Shown: one piece after another, positions 8,677 through 17,869 of the stretch
How the letters are laid out: each line of letters starts with the position of its first letter
Position numbering within the stretch: the stretch's first letter is position 1
Assembly: GCA_046290815.1 (NCBI GenBank)
Contig: JBKBUF010000009.1
Coordinates: 95,468 to 159,467 of the forward strand
Direction: 5' to 3'
Length of the DNA stretch: 64,000 nt
Source of the DNA: JBKBUF01 sp046290815
Lineage (GTDB): Bacteria; Bacteroidota; Bacteroidia; Cytophagales; Cytophagaceae
Position numbers and translations under genes: made by a program
The notes under the pieces: generated by a model
What the model was told of the DNA's origin: nothing
Seen by the model: the letters and a program-made list of their open reading frames with translations, nothing else
Database searches by the model: none

Positions 8677-9549
8677 ATGATAAAAAAATCCACCCTTCAG
8701 CATCTCAGAATTCCATTTTCTTTCTACCTGCTTCCATTTTTCCTTTTCGCAGTAAGCCAGTCAGAAAGAACCAATATACTCTATTTAATTTTATCTTTCA
8801 TCATTATTCATTTCCTTTTTTACCCTGCCAGCAATGGGTATAACAGTTACTTTGACAAAGACGAAGAAAGTATAGGGGGGCTTGAGGCCCCTCCGCCGGT
8901 TGACAAACAGCTTTATTATGTATCTGTAAGCATGGAAGTTTTGGCGGTAATGCTAGGCTTCCTTATCAGTTCCGACTTCACACTAATGCTAATTGCTATC
9001 ATTCTTGCCTCAAGGGCATATAGCCATCCATCAGTAAGGTTAAAAAAATACCCTGTAATAGGGTTATTAACTGTCGCCATATTCCAGGGATGCTGGACCT
9101 ATCTGATGTCATATCTTGCAATTAACCAATTGAGTTTTCATCAGCTTGGAAAGACTGAGATTATTTTTCCTGCTGTATTATGTTTTTTAATATTGCTCGG
9201 GTCTTACCCTATGACACAAGTATATCAGCATGGAGAAGATGGCAGGCGCGGCGACATGACCATAAGCAGAATGTTGGGGATCAGAGGTACATTTTTATGG
9301 ACAGGGATAATTTTTTCTATTGCTACAGCGGCTTTCATTTTTTTCTTTATAAATTATGAAAACACACTGGTAGCAATTGTTTTTCCTTTATTTCTCCTAC
9401 CTACCCTAGTTTATTTTTTGCTATGGTTTAGAAGAGTTTTACAAAACACTTCTAATGCCGACTTTAAATCTACCATGCGTTTAAACTTTATTTCGGCAGT
9501 ATGTTTTGTATGTTTTTTTACATGGTTGATTATCTATAAGAATTTTTAA
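8677..9549 (+). CDS. UbiA-family aromatic prenyltransferase
   Basis: 290 residues with about eight or nine membrane helices. The first Asp-rich motif is ASNGYNSYFDKDEE (Asn56, Asp60, Asp62) and the second is HGEDGRRGDMTIS, the two Mg-diphosphate binding sites of UbiA enzymes. Members transfer an isoprenyl chain to an aromatic or quinone ring in the inner membrane. It is flanked by a type III polyketide synthase and an FAD oxidoreductase and distinct in context from menA or ubiA loci, so the acceptor is probably the locus polyketide. Its TAA overlaps the stop codon of the convergent FAD gene by 4 bp. Confidence 0.88.
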   Translation: MIKKSTLQHLRIPFSFYLLPFFLFAVSQSERTNILYLILSFIIIHFLFYPASNGYNSYFDKDEESIGGLEAPPPVDKQLYYVSVSMEVLAVMLGFLISSDFTLMLIAIILASRAYSHPSVRLKKYPVIGLLTVAIFQGCWTYLMSYLAINQLSFHQLGKTEIIFPAVLCFLILLGSYPMTQVYQHGEDGRRGDMTISRMLGIRGTFLWTGIIFSIATAAFIFFFINYENTLVAIVFPLFLLPTLVYFLLWFRRVLQNTSNADFKSTMRLNFISAVCFVCFFTWLIIYKNF

Positions 9550-10661
9550 AATTCTTTACCGTGGGTAAGGCTTACAATCTTATTGGTTAAGCCAGGAGAT
9601 TTACCCAGCATCCGGATAGACATTTCGGTTAACCATTCCTTACCAAATAACTTTTGAATAATTCTGCCGGTCATCAATCTTCGTGCAAACAACTTATTCC
9701 ATTGATCAGAATATTCACGCTCAAGAAGGGTTCTGCTTTCATTAATTCGGGGAAAATGTTTAATAATCAATTCAGATAAAATTTTAGTAGAATGAATGGC
9801 CATTGCCATTCCATTTCCGCACAAAGGAGTAATCATCCCGGCCGCATCACCGGACATCAGCACATGATTTTCTACGGCAGTTTTGGGAGAAAAAGAGATT
9901 TCATTAATTACCTCCGGTTTTTCATAGAGGAAATCTGAATTTTTAAAAATATAATCCAGATTTTTATTAACGGACAAAATTTCATTTTCCAAAGCAGGTA
10001 TATCTCCTGCTGACTTAAGATTTTCTCTGGTTGTCATATAGCACAAACAAAATTTCTGATCTTCGACCATAGACATACCACAATATCCATCCCGAAAATT
10101 ATGCAAAGAGATTAAGTCAGCAGGGGCATCTGTTTTAATATGATATTTTACTGCCACATAGGGAGATCGTTTATAAAAGAAAGACCGATTCATATGCCTG
10201 TCAAGATTAGATCTTTTCCCAAAAGACCCTATGACAATTTTCGAATTTAAATCTTCAGAATTACCGGCCAAAACCCTGAATTGATCTTTTTGGTAAATAA
10301 CATCCTGCACCTGGGTATTTAGCAGAAATGTAACACCATACTTAATAGCCAGCTGAAACAAATAATTATCCAATGTAAACCTGCTTACACCGAATCCACC
10401 CAGATCTAAAATAGTATTTATTTCAGCCCCTAAAGGAGAAGTAACTTTAAGTCTGTTAATTTTAGACGGATTAAGAGATTGAATATCCACATCTATGCTA
10501 TTCAAAAAAGGAAGCACCTCATTGGAAATATATTCTCCGCAAACACGATGGAAAGGGTATGATTTTTTTTCAATTAAAGTAACCGTCAAACCAGCCCTTG
10601 AGAGGCAAATGCTATTTACCAATCCTGATAGTCCGCCGCCAATTATGATGATGTCTTGCAA
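9546..10661 (-). CDS. FAD-dependent oxidoreductase (geranylgeranyl reductase/PHBH-like)
   Basis: 371 residues. The N-terminal dinucleotide motif DIIIIGGGLSGL is followed by an acidic LIEKK end of beta2 and VCGEYIS, and the second FAD motif is MSGDAAGMITPLCGNGMAM. This is the p-hydroxybenzoate hydroxylase/geranylgeranyl reductase fold. In the polyketide locus it could hydroxylate or oxidise the aromatic ring to a quinone (as SrsC does in Streptomyces), or reduce the prenyl chain. I cannot choose between these from sequence. The stop overlaps the stop of the prenyltransferase; the start is 95 bp from the divergent DUF1802 gene. Confidence 0.85.
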   Translation of the reverse strand: MQDIIIIGGGLSGLVNSICLSRAGLTVTLIEKKSYPFHRVCGEYISNEVLPFLNSIDVDIQSLNPSKINRLKVTSPLGAEINTILDLGGFGVSRFTLDNYLFQLAIKYGVTFLLNTQVQDVIYQKDQFRVLAGNSEDLNSKIVIGSFGKRSNLDRHMNRSFFYKRSPYVAVKYHIKTDAPADLISLHNFRDGYCGMSMVEDQKFCLCYMTTRENLKSAGDIPALENEILSVNKNLDYIFKNSDFLYEKPEVINEISFSPKTAVENHVLMSGDAAGMITPLCGNGMAMAIHSTKILSELIIKHFPRINESRTLLEREYSDQWNKLFARRLMTGRIIQKLFGKEWLTEMSIRMLGKSPGLTNKIVSLTHGKEF

Positions 10662-10756
10662 CTGCTTTAGCTTATTCTGTAAAAATAATTAAAAATTAAT
10701 ATCTTTATCAGGGAACAAAGCCCGGGATGAAATAATTACAACTTAAACAGGAATTT

Positions 10757-11269
10757 ATGGCACTTGCATTTAAAGAATGGTCTTTTATAGTTGAAGCATT
10801 AGGCAAAGGCTATCAAAATATCATTTTAAGAAAAGGTGGCATCCAGGAAGATGGGAATGGCTTTGAAGTTAAAGGAAATAAATTTTTGTTATTTCCTACC
10901 TTATTTCATCAGGCTGATCAACATGTAAAATCTAAATGGTTTAAAGATTTTCAGCCGGATAAATTCCATACAGCAAATAACAAAATCATTATTTCATATT
11001 TTGCAGAGATCCCCGATACAAAAATTATTACCGACTGGCAAATACTGGAAAAATTATTCCCTTATCATGCATGGGAAGAAGGAATAATTAAGGAAAGGTT
11101 TAACAGATGGGAGAAACAGGTACATCTGCTCATAGTTCAAACCTATCAAATGCAACAACCATTAATAATTGAAAATTTGCCTGAATATTCCGGATGTAAA
11201 TCCTGGATTGATATAAAAGAAGAAGTTACATTGGATGGCCAACCTGTAAAAAATTTAAATATTAAATAA
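10757..11269 (+). CDS. DUF1802 family protein
   Basis: 170 residues beginning MALAFKEWSFIVEALGKG, with the family features FKEWxxxxEALxxGxQxxxLRKGGI and FLLFPTLFHQ. DUF1802 proteins are cytosolic, widespread and of unknown function. No signal peptide or membrane segment. It is convergent with the SpoU-type methyltransferase, with 5 bp between stop codons. The function cannot be inferred from this neighbourhood. Confidence 0.8.
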   Translation: MALAFKEWSFIVEALGKGYQNIILRKGGIQEDGNGFEVKGNKFLLFPTLFHQADQHVKSKWFKDFQPDKFHTANNKIIISYFAEIPDTKIITDWQILEKLFPYHAWEEGIIKERFNRWEKQVHLLIVQTYQMQQPLIIENLPEYSGCKSWIDIKEEVTLDGQPVKNLNIK

Positions 11270-11274
11270 TCATT

Positions 11275-11808
11275 TTAAGAGAATTTAGTTTTCAGCATTA
11301 AATCCCATAAAACTATACCAATACTTACAGAAACATTGAATGAATGTTTAGTCCCCAATTGAGGGATCTCTATTGCACAATCTGAAAGTCCTATCACCTC
11401 GTCCTGCACTCCGAATACTTCATTTCCAAATACCATAGCATACTTTTTCTCCTTTTCAGGGATAAATTTTTGCAACATTACACTACTATCAGTTTGTTCA
11501 AGTGACAGTATTCGGTAGCCTTCGCTTTTAAGCTTTTTTACTGCATCGACAGGATTTTCGAAATATTCCCAGGCAACAGCATCTTCTGCTCCCAGTGCAC
11601 TTTTGTGTATTTCTCTATGCGGAGGTGTGGCAGTAACGCCACACAAAAATATTTTCTCAAGCAGGAAAGCATCTGCAGTTCTGAAAGCAGAACCTACATT
11701 ATGCATACTTCTGATATTATCCAACACTAATACAACCGGCATTTTTTCTGTAGATTTAAATTCTTCAACACTCATTCTGTTGAGCTCTTCAAGTTTTAGC
11801 TTCCTCAT
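11275..11808 (-). CDS. SpoU/TrmH-family RNA 2'-O-methyltransferase
   Basis: 177 residues with SPOUT-fold motifs: VLDNIRSMHNVGSAFRTADAF (motif 1 with Asn and Arg), MVFGNEVFGV (motif 2) and IPQLGTKHSFNVSVSIGIVLWDL (motif 3, knotted SAM site). It transfers a methyl group to a ribose 2'-OH in tRNA or rRNA. There is no N-terminal substrate-binding domain of the RlmB type, so it resembles the short TrmH/TrmL group. The target nucleotide is unknown. Confidence 0.88.
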   Translation of the reverse strand: MRKLKLEELNRMSVEEFKSTEKMPVVLVLDNIRSMHNVGSAFRTADAFLLEKIFLCGVTATPPHREIHKSALGAEDAVAWEYFENPVDAVKKLKSEGYRILSLEQTDSSVMLQKFIPEKEKKYAMVFGNEVFGVQDEVIGLSDCAIEIPQLGTKHSFNVSVSIGIVLWDLMLKTKFS

Positions 11809-12016
11809 AGTTCAAATATCAAATTGAAATTACAGGCATAAATTTCCGTAAAAATAGTGTTGAAAACAATCCACAATAACATGCTGTGTATGAGAGCAGA
11901 AAAAACTTATTCACATCTTCCGACAGAATTTCTGATTTCACTACGAATGCTGTATTTTTATAATTGGTAAAAATTAAAAATCTCGTATTCGCAGGCAATT
12001 TCCTTAATCATATTTT

Positions 12017-14647
12017 GTGTCAGACGTAAAACAAACCACCGAAACTCCATTAATGAAGCAGTATTATGCCATAAAGGCAAAATACCCCGGAGCATTATTG
12101 CTATTTCGAGTGGGAGACTTTTATGAAACTTTCGGAGAAGATGCTATAAAAGCCAGTCGGATCCTGGAGATTACCCTCACCAAAAGGGGCAACGGGACGG
12201 CTTCGGAAATTGCACTCGCGGGCTTCCCTCATCATTCACTGGACACTTATTTGCCACGCCTGGTAAGAGCAGGACAAAGAGTTGCAATTTGCGATCAGCT
12301 GGAAGATCCTAAATCTGTCAAAGGTATTGTTAAGAGAGGGGTGACAGAACTTGTTACTCCGGGAGTGTCTTACAATGACCATGTACTTGAAGTCAAGAGA
12401 AACAACTATCTGGCCTCTGTTTACCTGCAAAAAGAAAAAACAGGTATTTCATTTCTTGATATTTCCACCGGAGAATTTTTAGTATCACAGGGTGATCAGA
12501 ACTACATAGACAAACTCTTACAAAGCTTTAATCCTTCAGAAGTCATTTACTCTAAAGGTAGAAAGCAGGAGTTTGAGCAGTACTTTGGCGACAGGTACAA
12601 TACCTACTGCATTGATGACTGGGTTTACAATTTTGATTACGGATACGAAAAGCTTACAGAGCACTTCGGCACCGCCAGTCTTAAAGGATTTGGGGTAGAA
12701 AGTCTTCAGGAAGGGATAGTTGCTGCAGGAGCCATATTGTTTTACCTAGCAGAAACAGAACACAAGGAAACCAAACACATTGTAAATCTTTCAAGGATAG
12801 AAGAAGAAAAATATGTCTGGCTGGATAAATTTACTATCAGGAATCTGGAATTGGTAATTGCCCAACATCCGGAAGCAGTGCCTTTAATTCAGGTACTGGA
12901 CCATACACTTACCCCTATGGGAGGAAGGCTGCTTAAAAAATGGATGTTGCTGCCTTTAAAAGAAAAGACTCCCATTGAGGAAAGGCTTAACACGGTAGAG
13001 GAACTGGTAAAAGACGAAGATCTCCTTCAGGCAATTCTAAATGACCTTAAGCAAATTGGAGATATAGAAAGGCTTATTTCAAAGGTAGCGGTAAGAAGAG
13101 TTAATCCTCGTGAACTGCTACAACTCAAAAGAGCCCTTGAACACACTAAACCGATAAAGAATTTACTGGCCTCTACCAGTCATCCAACCCTTAAAAAACT
13201 TGCTGAACAAATAAATACCTGCGACCTGCTGGTAGAAAAAATCAGCAATGAACTTAGAAATGATCCTCCGATTGTAACCAATCAGGGAGGAATTATAAGG
13301 GACGGGATTCATACTGAGCTGGACGAACTGAGAAAGATTGCCTTTTCAGGCAAGGATTATCTGATACAGATTCAGCAAAGGGAAATAGAAAGAACAGGAA
13401 TATCTTCACTTAAAATTGCCTATAACAAAGTTTTCGGATATTACCTTGAAGTAACAAATGTTCACAAAAACAAAGTCCCTTCCGATTGGATCAGGAAGCA
13501 GACATTGGTAAATGCCGAAAGATACATAACCGAAGAATTAAAAAATTATGAAGAAAAAATACTTACGGCCGAAGATAAAATAAGTCAGATAGAGCAAAAG
13601 CTTTTTAATGATCTGATACTTTTTGCTGAAGATTATGTATTACCTGTACAGCAAAATGCGAAAGCTTTAGCCAACATAGATTGCCTTGCCTCATTTGCAC
13701 AGGCAGCCATTTCTAATAATTATTGCAAACCTCTCATTACCGAAAGCAAGGGCGTTGATATAAAAGAAGGAAGGCATCCGGTAATTGAACAGCAACTTCC
13801 TGTAGGAGAAAAATATATTCCGAATGATATATTTTTAGATGACAGCAGCAGGCAAATCATAATTATCACCGGGCCTAACATGGCCGGAAAATCAGCCTTA
13901 CTAAGACAAACAGCGTTAATTGTTCTGATGGCTCAAATGGGCTGTTTTGTACCTGCCAGTTCCGCAGAAATCGGAATAGTGGACAAAGTGTTTACCAGAG
14001 TAGGGGCCTCTGATAATCTATCAAAAGGAGAATCCACCTTTATGGTAGAAATGAATGAAACTGCCAGCATATTAAACAACCTGAGTGAAAGAAGTCTGGT
14101 ATTGATGGACGAGATAGGCAGGGGCACCAGCACCTATGATGGTATATCCATAGCATGGTCAATTGTAGAATATCTTCATAATCATCCTAAATGTAAAGCA
14201 AAGACACTTTTTGCAACACATTATCATGAATTAAACCAACTGGAAGAAGACTTCCCTCGTATAAAGAATTTCAATGTTTCAGTGAAAGAAGTTGGAAACA
14301 AGGTTGTTTTTATGAGAAAGCTGAAAGAAGGAGGCAGTGAGCACAGCTTTGGCATACATGTTGCGCAGATGGCAGGTATACCGAATCAGGTGGTTTTAAG
14401 GGCGCATGAGATTATGCATCACCTTGAGAAAGACAAAAGCAGGGGTAAGAACAGGGAAAAAATGCAGGAAATTCCAAAAAACAATTTTCAGCTCCAGCTA
14501 TTTGAACCATCTGATCCTAATCTGGAAAAGATAAGAGAATTGATTCAGCAACTTGACATCAATTCAATTTCACCGGTAGAAGCATTGTTAAAGCTAAATG
14601 AATTGAAAATCCTGCTTTCGGAAAAAGGGGAAAAGATTAAGAATTAA
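12017..14647 (+). CDS. mutS: DNA mismatch repair protein MutS
   Basis: 876 residues. The N-terminal mismatch-recognition segment LLFRVGDFYETFGEDA (the Phe-X-Glu motif that stacks on the mismatch) is followed by connector, lever and clamp domains and the C-terminal ATPase with Walker A GPNMAGKSALLRQ (near residue 618), Walker B LVLMDEIGRGTST and ATHYHEL. It starts with GTG at 12017; the next ATG would remove the family-conserved MKQYYAIKAKYP context. The stop codon is embedded in the first copy of a 7-nt tandem repeat, so copy-number change would hardly affect the protein. Confidence 0.97.
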   Translation: MSDVKQTTETPLMKQYYAIKAKYPGALLLFRVGDFYETFGEDAIKASRILEITLTKRGNGTASEIALAGFPHHSLDTYLPRLVRAGQRVAICDQLEDPKSVKGIVKRGVTELVTPGVSYNDHVLEVKRNNYLASVYLQKEKTGISFLDISTGEFLVSQGDQNYIDKLLQSFNPSEVIYSKGRKQEFEQYFGDRYNTYCIDDWVYNFDYGYEKLTEHFGTASLKGFGVESLQEGIVAAGAILFYLAETEHKETKHIVNLSRIEEEKYVWLDKFTIRNLELVIAQHPEAVPLIQVLDHTLTPMGGRLLKKWMLLPLKEKTPIEERLNTVEELVKDEDLLQAILNDLKQIGDIERLISKVAVRRVNPRELLQLKRALEHTKPIKNLLASTSHPTLKKLAEQINTCDLLVEKISNELRNDPPIVTNQGGIIRDGIHTELDELRKIAFSGKDYLIQIQQREIERTGISSLKIAYNKVFGYYLEVTNVHKNKVPSDWIRKQTLVNAERYITEELKNYEEKILTAEDKISQIEQKLFNDLILFAEDYVLPVQQNAKALANIDCLASFAQAAISNNYCKPLITESKGVDIKEGRHPVIEQQLPVGEKYIPNDIFLDDSSRQIIIITGPNMAGKSALLRQTALIVLMAQMGCFVPASSAEIGIVDKVFTRVGASDNLSKGESTFMVEMNETASILNNLSERSLVLMDEIGRGTSTYDGISIAWSIVEYLHNHPKCKAKTLFATHYHELNQLEEDFPRIKNFNVSVKEVGNKVVFMRKLKEGGSEHSFGIHVAQMAGIPNQVVLRAHEIMHHLEKDKSRGKNREKMQEIPKNNFQLQLFEPSDPNLEKIRELIQQLDINSISPVEALLKLNELKILLSEKGEKIKN

Positions 14648-14688
14648 GAATTAAGAATTAAGAATTAAGAATTAAGAATTAAGAATTA
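14641..14688. repeat. Tandem heptanucleotide repeat GAATTAA, six copies plus partial
   Basis: Six perfect copies of GAATTAA (14641-14682) and a six-base partial copy, overlapping the mutS stop codon and filling most of the gap to the next gene. Perfect identity suggests recent slippage or expansion. The same heptamer recurs at 63781-63794. Confidence 0.97.
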
Positions 14689-14712
14689 CGTATAAACAAA
14701 ACTAAAACAGTT

Positions 14713-15171
14713 ATGAAAACTAAAGTTATTTTCTTTTTATTCTTCGGAGCACTATTCTTTTCTATTCCATCATTCGCACAGACACATCAGGAGATTTCCA
14801 AACTTGACAAAGAACTGGATTTAAAACTTGATACAGCAGCAAAATATATGATTTTGTATATTTTAACAGGAAAGGAAGAAGCTTATGATAAATCTCAGGA
14901 AGTAATCAATGAGTGCGAGCAAATGAATGATAAACTGGCAGGAATGCTAAAAAATGCCAAAGGCTTATCAGCTCAGGCGGAAGCTGAATCTGTTGAAGAA
15001 AATAAAGAAGAAATTAAAGCTTACAGAGACCCTAAGGTGAAAGCTGATGTATCTTCTGCAACAGATAAAGACAAAACTCTCAAGGTTAAATTCAAGCATG
15101 TCACTTATGATGTTAGCCCGGCACAAAAGAAGAGGTATGAGCAGTTTTCTATTTACCTTCCTAAAAATTAA
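14713..15171 (+). CDS. Secreted/periplasmic hypothetical protein
   Basis: 152 residues with a clear Sec signal peptide (basic MKTK, hydrophobic 5-18, cleavage after FAQ near 23). The mature part is helical and charged up to about residue 95, then a lysine-rich stretch ends in a short beta-like segment LKVKFKHVTYDVSPAQKKRY. No known domain recognised. It follows mutS after the heptamer array and is closed by a terminator. Confidence 0.75.
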   Translation: MKTKVIFFLFFGALFFSIPSFAQTHQEISKLDKELDLKLDTAAKYMILYILTGKEEAYDKSQEVINECEQMNDKLAGMLKNAKGLSAQAEAESVEENKEEIKAYRDPKVKADVSSATDKDKTLKVKFKHVTYDVSPAQKKRYEQFSIYLPKN

Positions 15172-15194
15172 TTCGATTAAATTTCCCGTTTTTT

Positions 15195-15220
15195 AAAACC
15201 CCTTTATTAAGGGGTTTTTT
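15195..15220 (+). terminator. Intrinsic terminator
   Basis: AAAACCCC, 8-nt loop, GGGGTTTT, then more T residues; located 24 bp after the secreted protein stop. Confidence 0.9.
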
Positions 15221-15273
15221 ATTTTATAGCCCCGGCAAAATCACTACTTTTACTTTCTAAAACATAAGGCCAC

Positions 15274-15726
15274 ATGAAAAATGTCTTTGAAGCAGGCGTA
15301 GCATCTGAACTGATCGGAAGAATAAATAATCTTAATGCGGAATCAAAACCACAATGGGGTAAAATGACTGTTGGGCAGATGTTGGCACACTGCAATGTAG
15401 CCTATGTACAGGAATTTGAAACTAAATTTAAAAAACCAAATGGTATTGTGCGATTCCTACTGAGGATATTTATAAAAGATATGGTTACTAATGAGGTTCC
15501 CTTCAAACCAAATAAAATCACTTCAAAAAATTTCCGAATAAAGGAAGATAAAAACTTCTCCAAAGAAAAAGAAAAGCTAATCGCTTTTATAAACAAAACT
15601 CAACTGCTTGGAGAAAATCATTTCGACAACAGAGAGTCATTTTCATTTGGAAAACTTACTAAACAAGAGTGGAGCAACATGTTTTATAAACATCTGGACC
15701 ACCACCTGAAGCAGTTCGGTGTCTAA
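15274..15726 (+). CDS. DUF1569 domain protein (DinB-like fold)
   Basis: 150 residues. The motifs PQWGKMTVGQMLAHCN near the N-terminus and WSNMFYKHLDHHLKQFGV at the C-terminus are those of DUF1569, which belongs to the DinB/YfiT-like four-helix metal-binding superfamily; His residues at the helix ends (AHC, HLDHH) are the likely metal ligands. Biochemical role unknown; relatives in the superfamily include thiol-dependent transferases. Stand-alone gene after a terminator. Confidence 0.8.
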   Translation: MKNVFEAGVASELIGRINNLNAESKPQWGKMTVGQMLAHCNVAYVQEFETKFKKPNGIVRFLLRIFIKDMVTNEVPFKPNKITSKNFRIKEDKNFSKEKEKLIAFINKTQLLGENHFDNRESFSFGKLTKQEWSNMFYKHLDHHLKQFGV

Positions 15727-15777
15727 ATCAAAGCTGAATCAACTTCGTAAAAACATATAAAGCAGATATCAGACCGA

Positions 15778-17004
15778 TTATGGCCGACTTATAATTCCTA
15801 ATGGCATATTTCCCGCAGTATATATCAAAGAGCTTCTACCCGAAAAAACTACTTTTTCACCTTTAAGCAAAGACCTGCATAATTCATATACCTCCTGCAC
15901 TGATATTAATTTCATACACTGATTATTCCCTTTGCATGGCGGCATCACGAAGTCATGCACACAAGGACTGCAATAAACTTTTTTATAAATGTTGTACGCA
16001 TTAACCTGCAGCCCATATTGCTCAGGAGAGCAGGGGCCAAATAGCGAAACGCATTTCACTTTCATGGCATAAGCTATATGCATAGGCCCTGAATCATTGG
16101 TTACCATTAACATGCAATGTCTTATGATAACCAGCAATTCTTCAAGAGTGGTTTTTCCTGCAAGATTAATTACTGGCAGTCCTTTAACATTATCCTCTAT
16201 GCCTTTAACATATCCCATTTCATTTTTCCCTCCTATTAATACCAACGTGTATTCGGGAAAATCATGATTGATTTTTGGGATTAACTCCTGAAATTTTTCT
16301 TTGTCCCATCTCCTTTCAAGTCTGAGATCTGAGCAGTTTGGATTAATAATAATATACTTGTCCTTTTCAAGCCCAAAACCCTCCAATTGATCATTTTCAT
16401 TTAAACCATCAAAGGAATATAAATCGACATGTCCATCATCAATATTTAGCAACCTGCCCATTTGAAGATATGTATTTGCTATAGGGCTGTAAAGATTGAA
16501 AAACATCATATGGGTATACATACCTAAACGATACTGAGAGGAACGAAGAAAATATCCCAACCTGTTTTTGGAAAGACTCAGGCAGGCCATTATGCTGCTG
16601 AAGTCAGAATAAATTTCTAAGTCAATGTAAACATCAGACCTTAACTTCCATAAGGAGAAAATGAAGCGGGGAAAGTTTTGCATGAAACTTAAAACCGAAC
16701 CCGAATCAAGCAAAATCAACTCATCAATAAGAGGTATATTTTTTAACAGGGCTGCATTTTCTTTTCCTGAAACAAAAACCAGTTTACAGCCCGGGTATTT
16801 TTCTTTTATTTTCTTCATTAAGGGAGTTGCCTGCACAATACTACCCAGTCCTTTGTACTTGCAAATAGTAATAGTCTTAAACTCTTTATCCAGGGAATGA
16901 TCTATTCTTAAAATTTTACCAAATAGCCTAACCACGAAATTAAGAATCAATGCTGCAGGATAGCATACTGTTTTATCTAAAAATATTTTAGTGGTTAGTT
17001 TCAA
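15778..17004 (-). CDS. Glycosyltransferase family 9 (heptosyltransferase-like)
   Basis: 408 residues, GT-B fold of the ADP-heptose:LPS heptosyltransferase family. Visible features are ICKYKGLGSIVQATPLMKKI near residue 50, the INPNCSDLRLERRW segment and the C-terminal donor motif NDSGPMHIAYAMKVKCVSLF followed by GPCSPEQYG. A Cys cluster (YCSPCVHDFVMPPC, CMKL) near the C-terminus is seen in many GT9 members. It is the last gene of a minus-strand run starting at kdnA, one base after the methyltransferase, so it probably adds a sugar to the LPS core or another surface glycan. Confidence 0.88.
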   Translation of the reverse strand: MKLTTKIFLDKTVCYPAALILNFVVRLFGKILRIDHSLDKEFKTITICKYKGLGSIVQATPLMKKIKEKYPGCKLVFVSGKENAALLKNIPLIDELILLDSGSVLSFMQNFPRFIFSLWKLRSDVYIDLEIYSDFSSIMACLSLSKNRLGYFLRSSQYRLGMYTHMMFFNLYSPIANTYLQMGRLLNIDDGHVDLYSFDGLNENDQLEGFGLEKDKYIIINPNCSDLRLERRWDKEKFQELIPKINHDFPEYTLVLIGGKNEMGYVKGIEDNVKGLPVINLAGKTTLEELLVIIRHCMLMVTNDSGPMHIAYAMKVKCVSLFGPCSPEQYGLQVNAYNIYKKVYCSPCVHDFVMPPCKGNNQCMKLISVQEVYELCRSLLKGEKVVFSGRSSLIYTAGNMPLGIISRP

Positions 17005-17005
17005 T

Positions 17006-17869
17006 TCAAGCTATTTTTTGTAATACTACAGTAAACTCCCCCAGGTAAAAACCCAAGGGCTTCTTTTTAAGAGCTGCCGGCAAGGCCATCTCAGCAATAC
17101 CTGCCAAAGGAGACAATAAAGGGTGTTTATATATTTTAAATTGGTTACAAATATATTCTATTGACAATTTCTTCTGAGACTTACTTCCTTCAAGCACTTT
17201 AAGTCCTGCCTGTTCAGCAGCAATTTTAATATTATCTAAATTGAAATAAAAAAAGTGCTCCAGCTTATAGTGAGTCCATTTACGGCCCATAAGTTTATTG
17301 GAAAGGGAGCTTGTGTTGGGAGTGGTAATAACAATTATTCCATTTTCCTTAAGCAGAGCTTTGGCCCTTTTTAAAAGATCTACCGGATCATATACGTGTT
17401 CGATCAGATCAAACATAGTAATCACTTCCATAGGCTCAGGAAATTTAGCCTCTTCCAGGACTCCATTAAATATCTTATCTTTTCCAAACTTTTGCGCGGC
17501 AAGCCTGGCGGAGTATTCTGAAATTTCTATCCCAAAAGGATTAAATCCTTTATCTCTTGCCACTTCAAGAAAGAATCCATTGGCACAGCCAATGTCTAAT
17601 ATATTTCCACCTGATTTATACTTTTGAATTAATTTTATACGCAATTCAAAAGTACTTTTCTTTACCCTTTCGAGCCCGGCATACAATTGTTCCTGATCAA
17701 GACCCCAGGACTTGTAATAATCTTTGCTATACAATCGGATTAATTCATCTTTTTCCAATACAGGATGAAGATACTGAAGCCCGCATGCATTGCATTTCCA
17801 GATATTCCTTTGATCAGAAAACGGGAACAAAATACTTCCGTTAACATGTCCGCAAACCTTACATTCCAT
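17006..17869 (-). CDS. Zinc-ribbon class I SAM methyltransferase
   Basis: 287 residues. An N-terminal zinc ribbon (CKVCGH and CNACGLQY, two CxxC pairs) is followed by a Methyltransf_23-type domain: ILDIGCANGFFLEVA, FGIEIS, and the FDLIEHVYDP motif. This architecture is common in sugar or O-antigen biosynthesis. The start sits directly after the preceding gene stop (TAGATG) with AAAGGAG as ribosome binding site, so it is co-expressed with the large membrane protein upstream and the GT9 gene downstream. Substrate unknown. Confidence 0.85.
   Translation of the reverse strand: MECKVCGHVNGSILFPFSDQRNIWKCNACGLQYLHPVLEKDELIRLYSKDYYKSWGLDQEQLYAGLERVKKSTFELRIKLIQKYKSGGNILDIGCANGFFLEVARDKGFNPFGIEISEYSARLAAQKFGKDKIFNGVLEEAKFPEPMEVITMFDLIEHVYDPVDLLKRAKALLKENGIIVITTPNTSSLSNKLMGRKWTHYKLEHFFYFNLDNIKIAAEQAGLKVLEGSKSQKKLSIEYICNQFKIYKHPLLSPLAGIAEMALPAALKKKPLGFYLGEFTVVLQKIA

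Noticed and set aside
14641..14688. CRISPR-like array
   Set aside because: Units are 7 nt with no spacers; no cas genes anywhere in the window.
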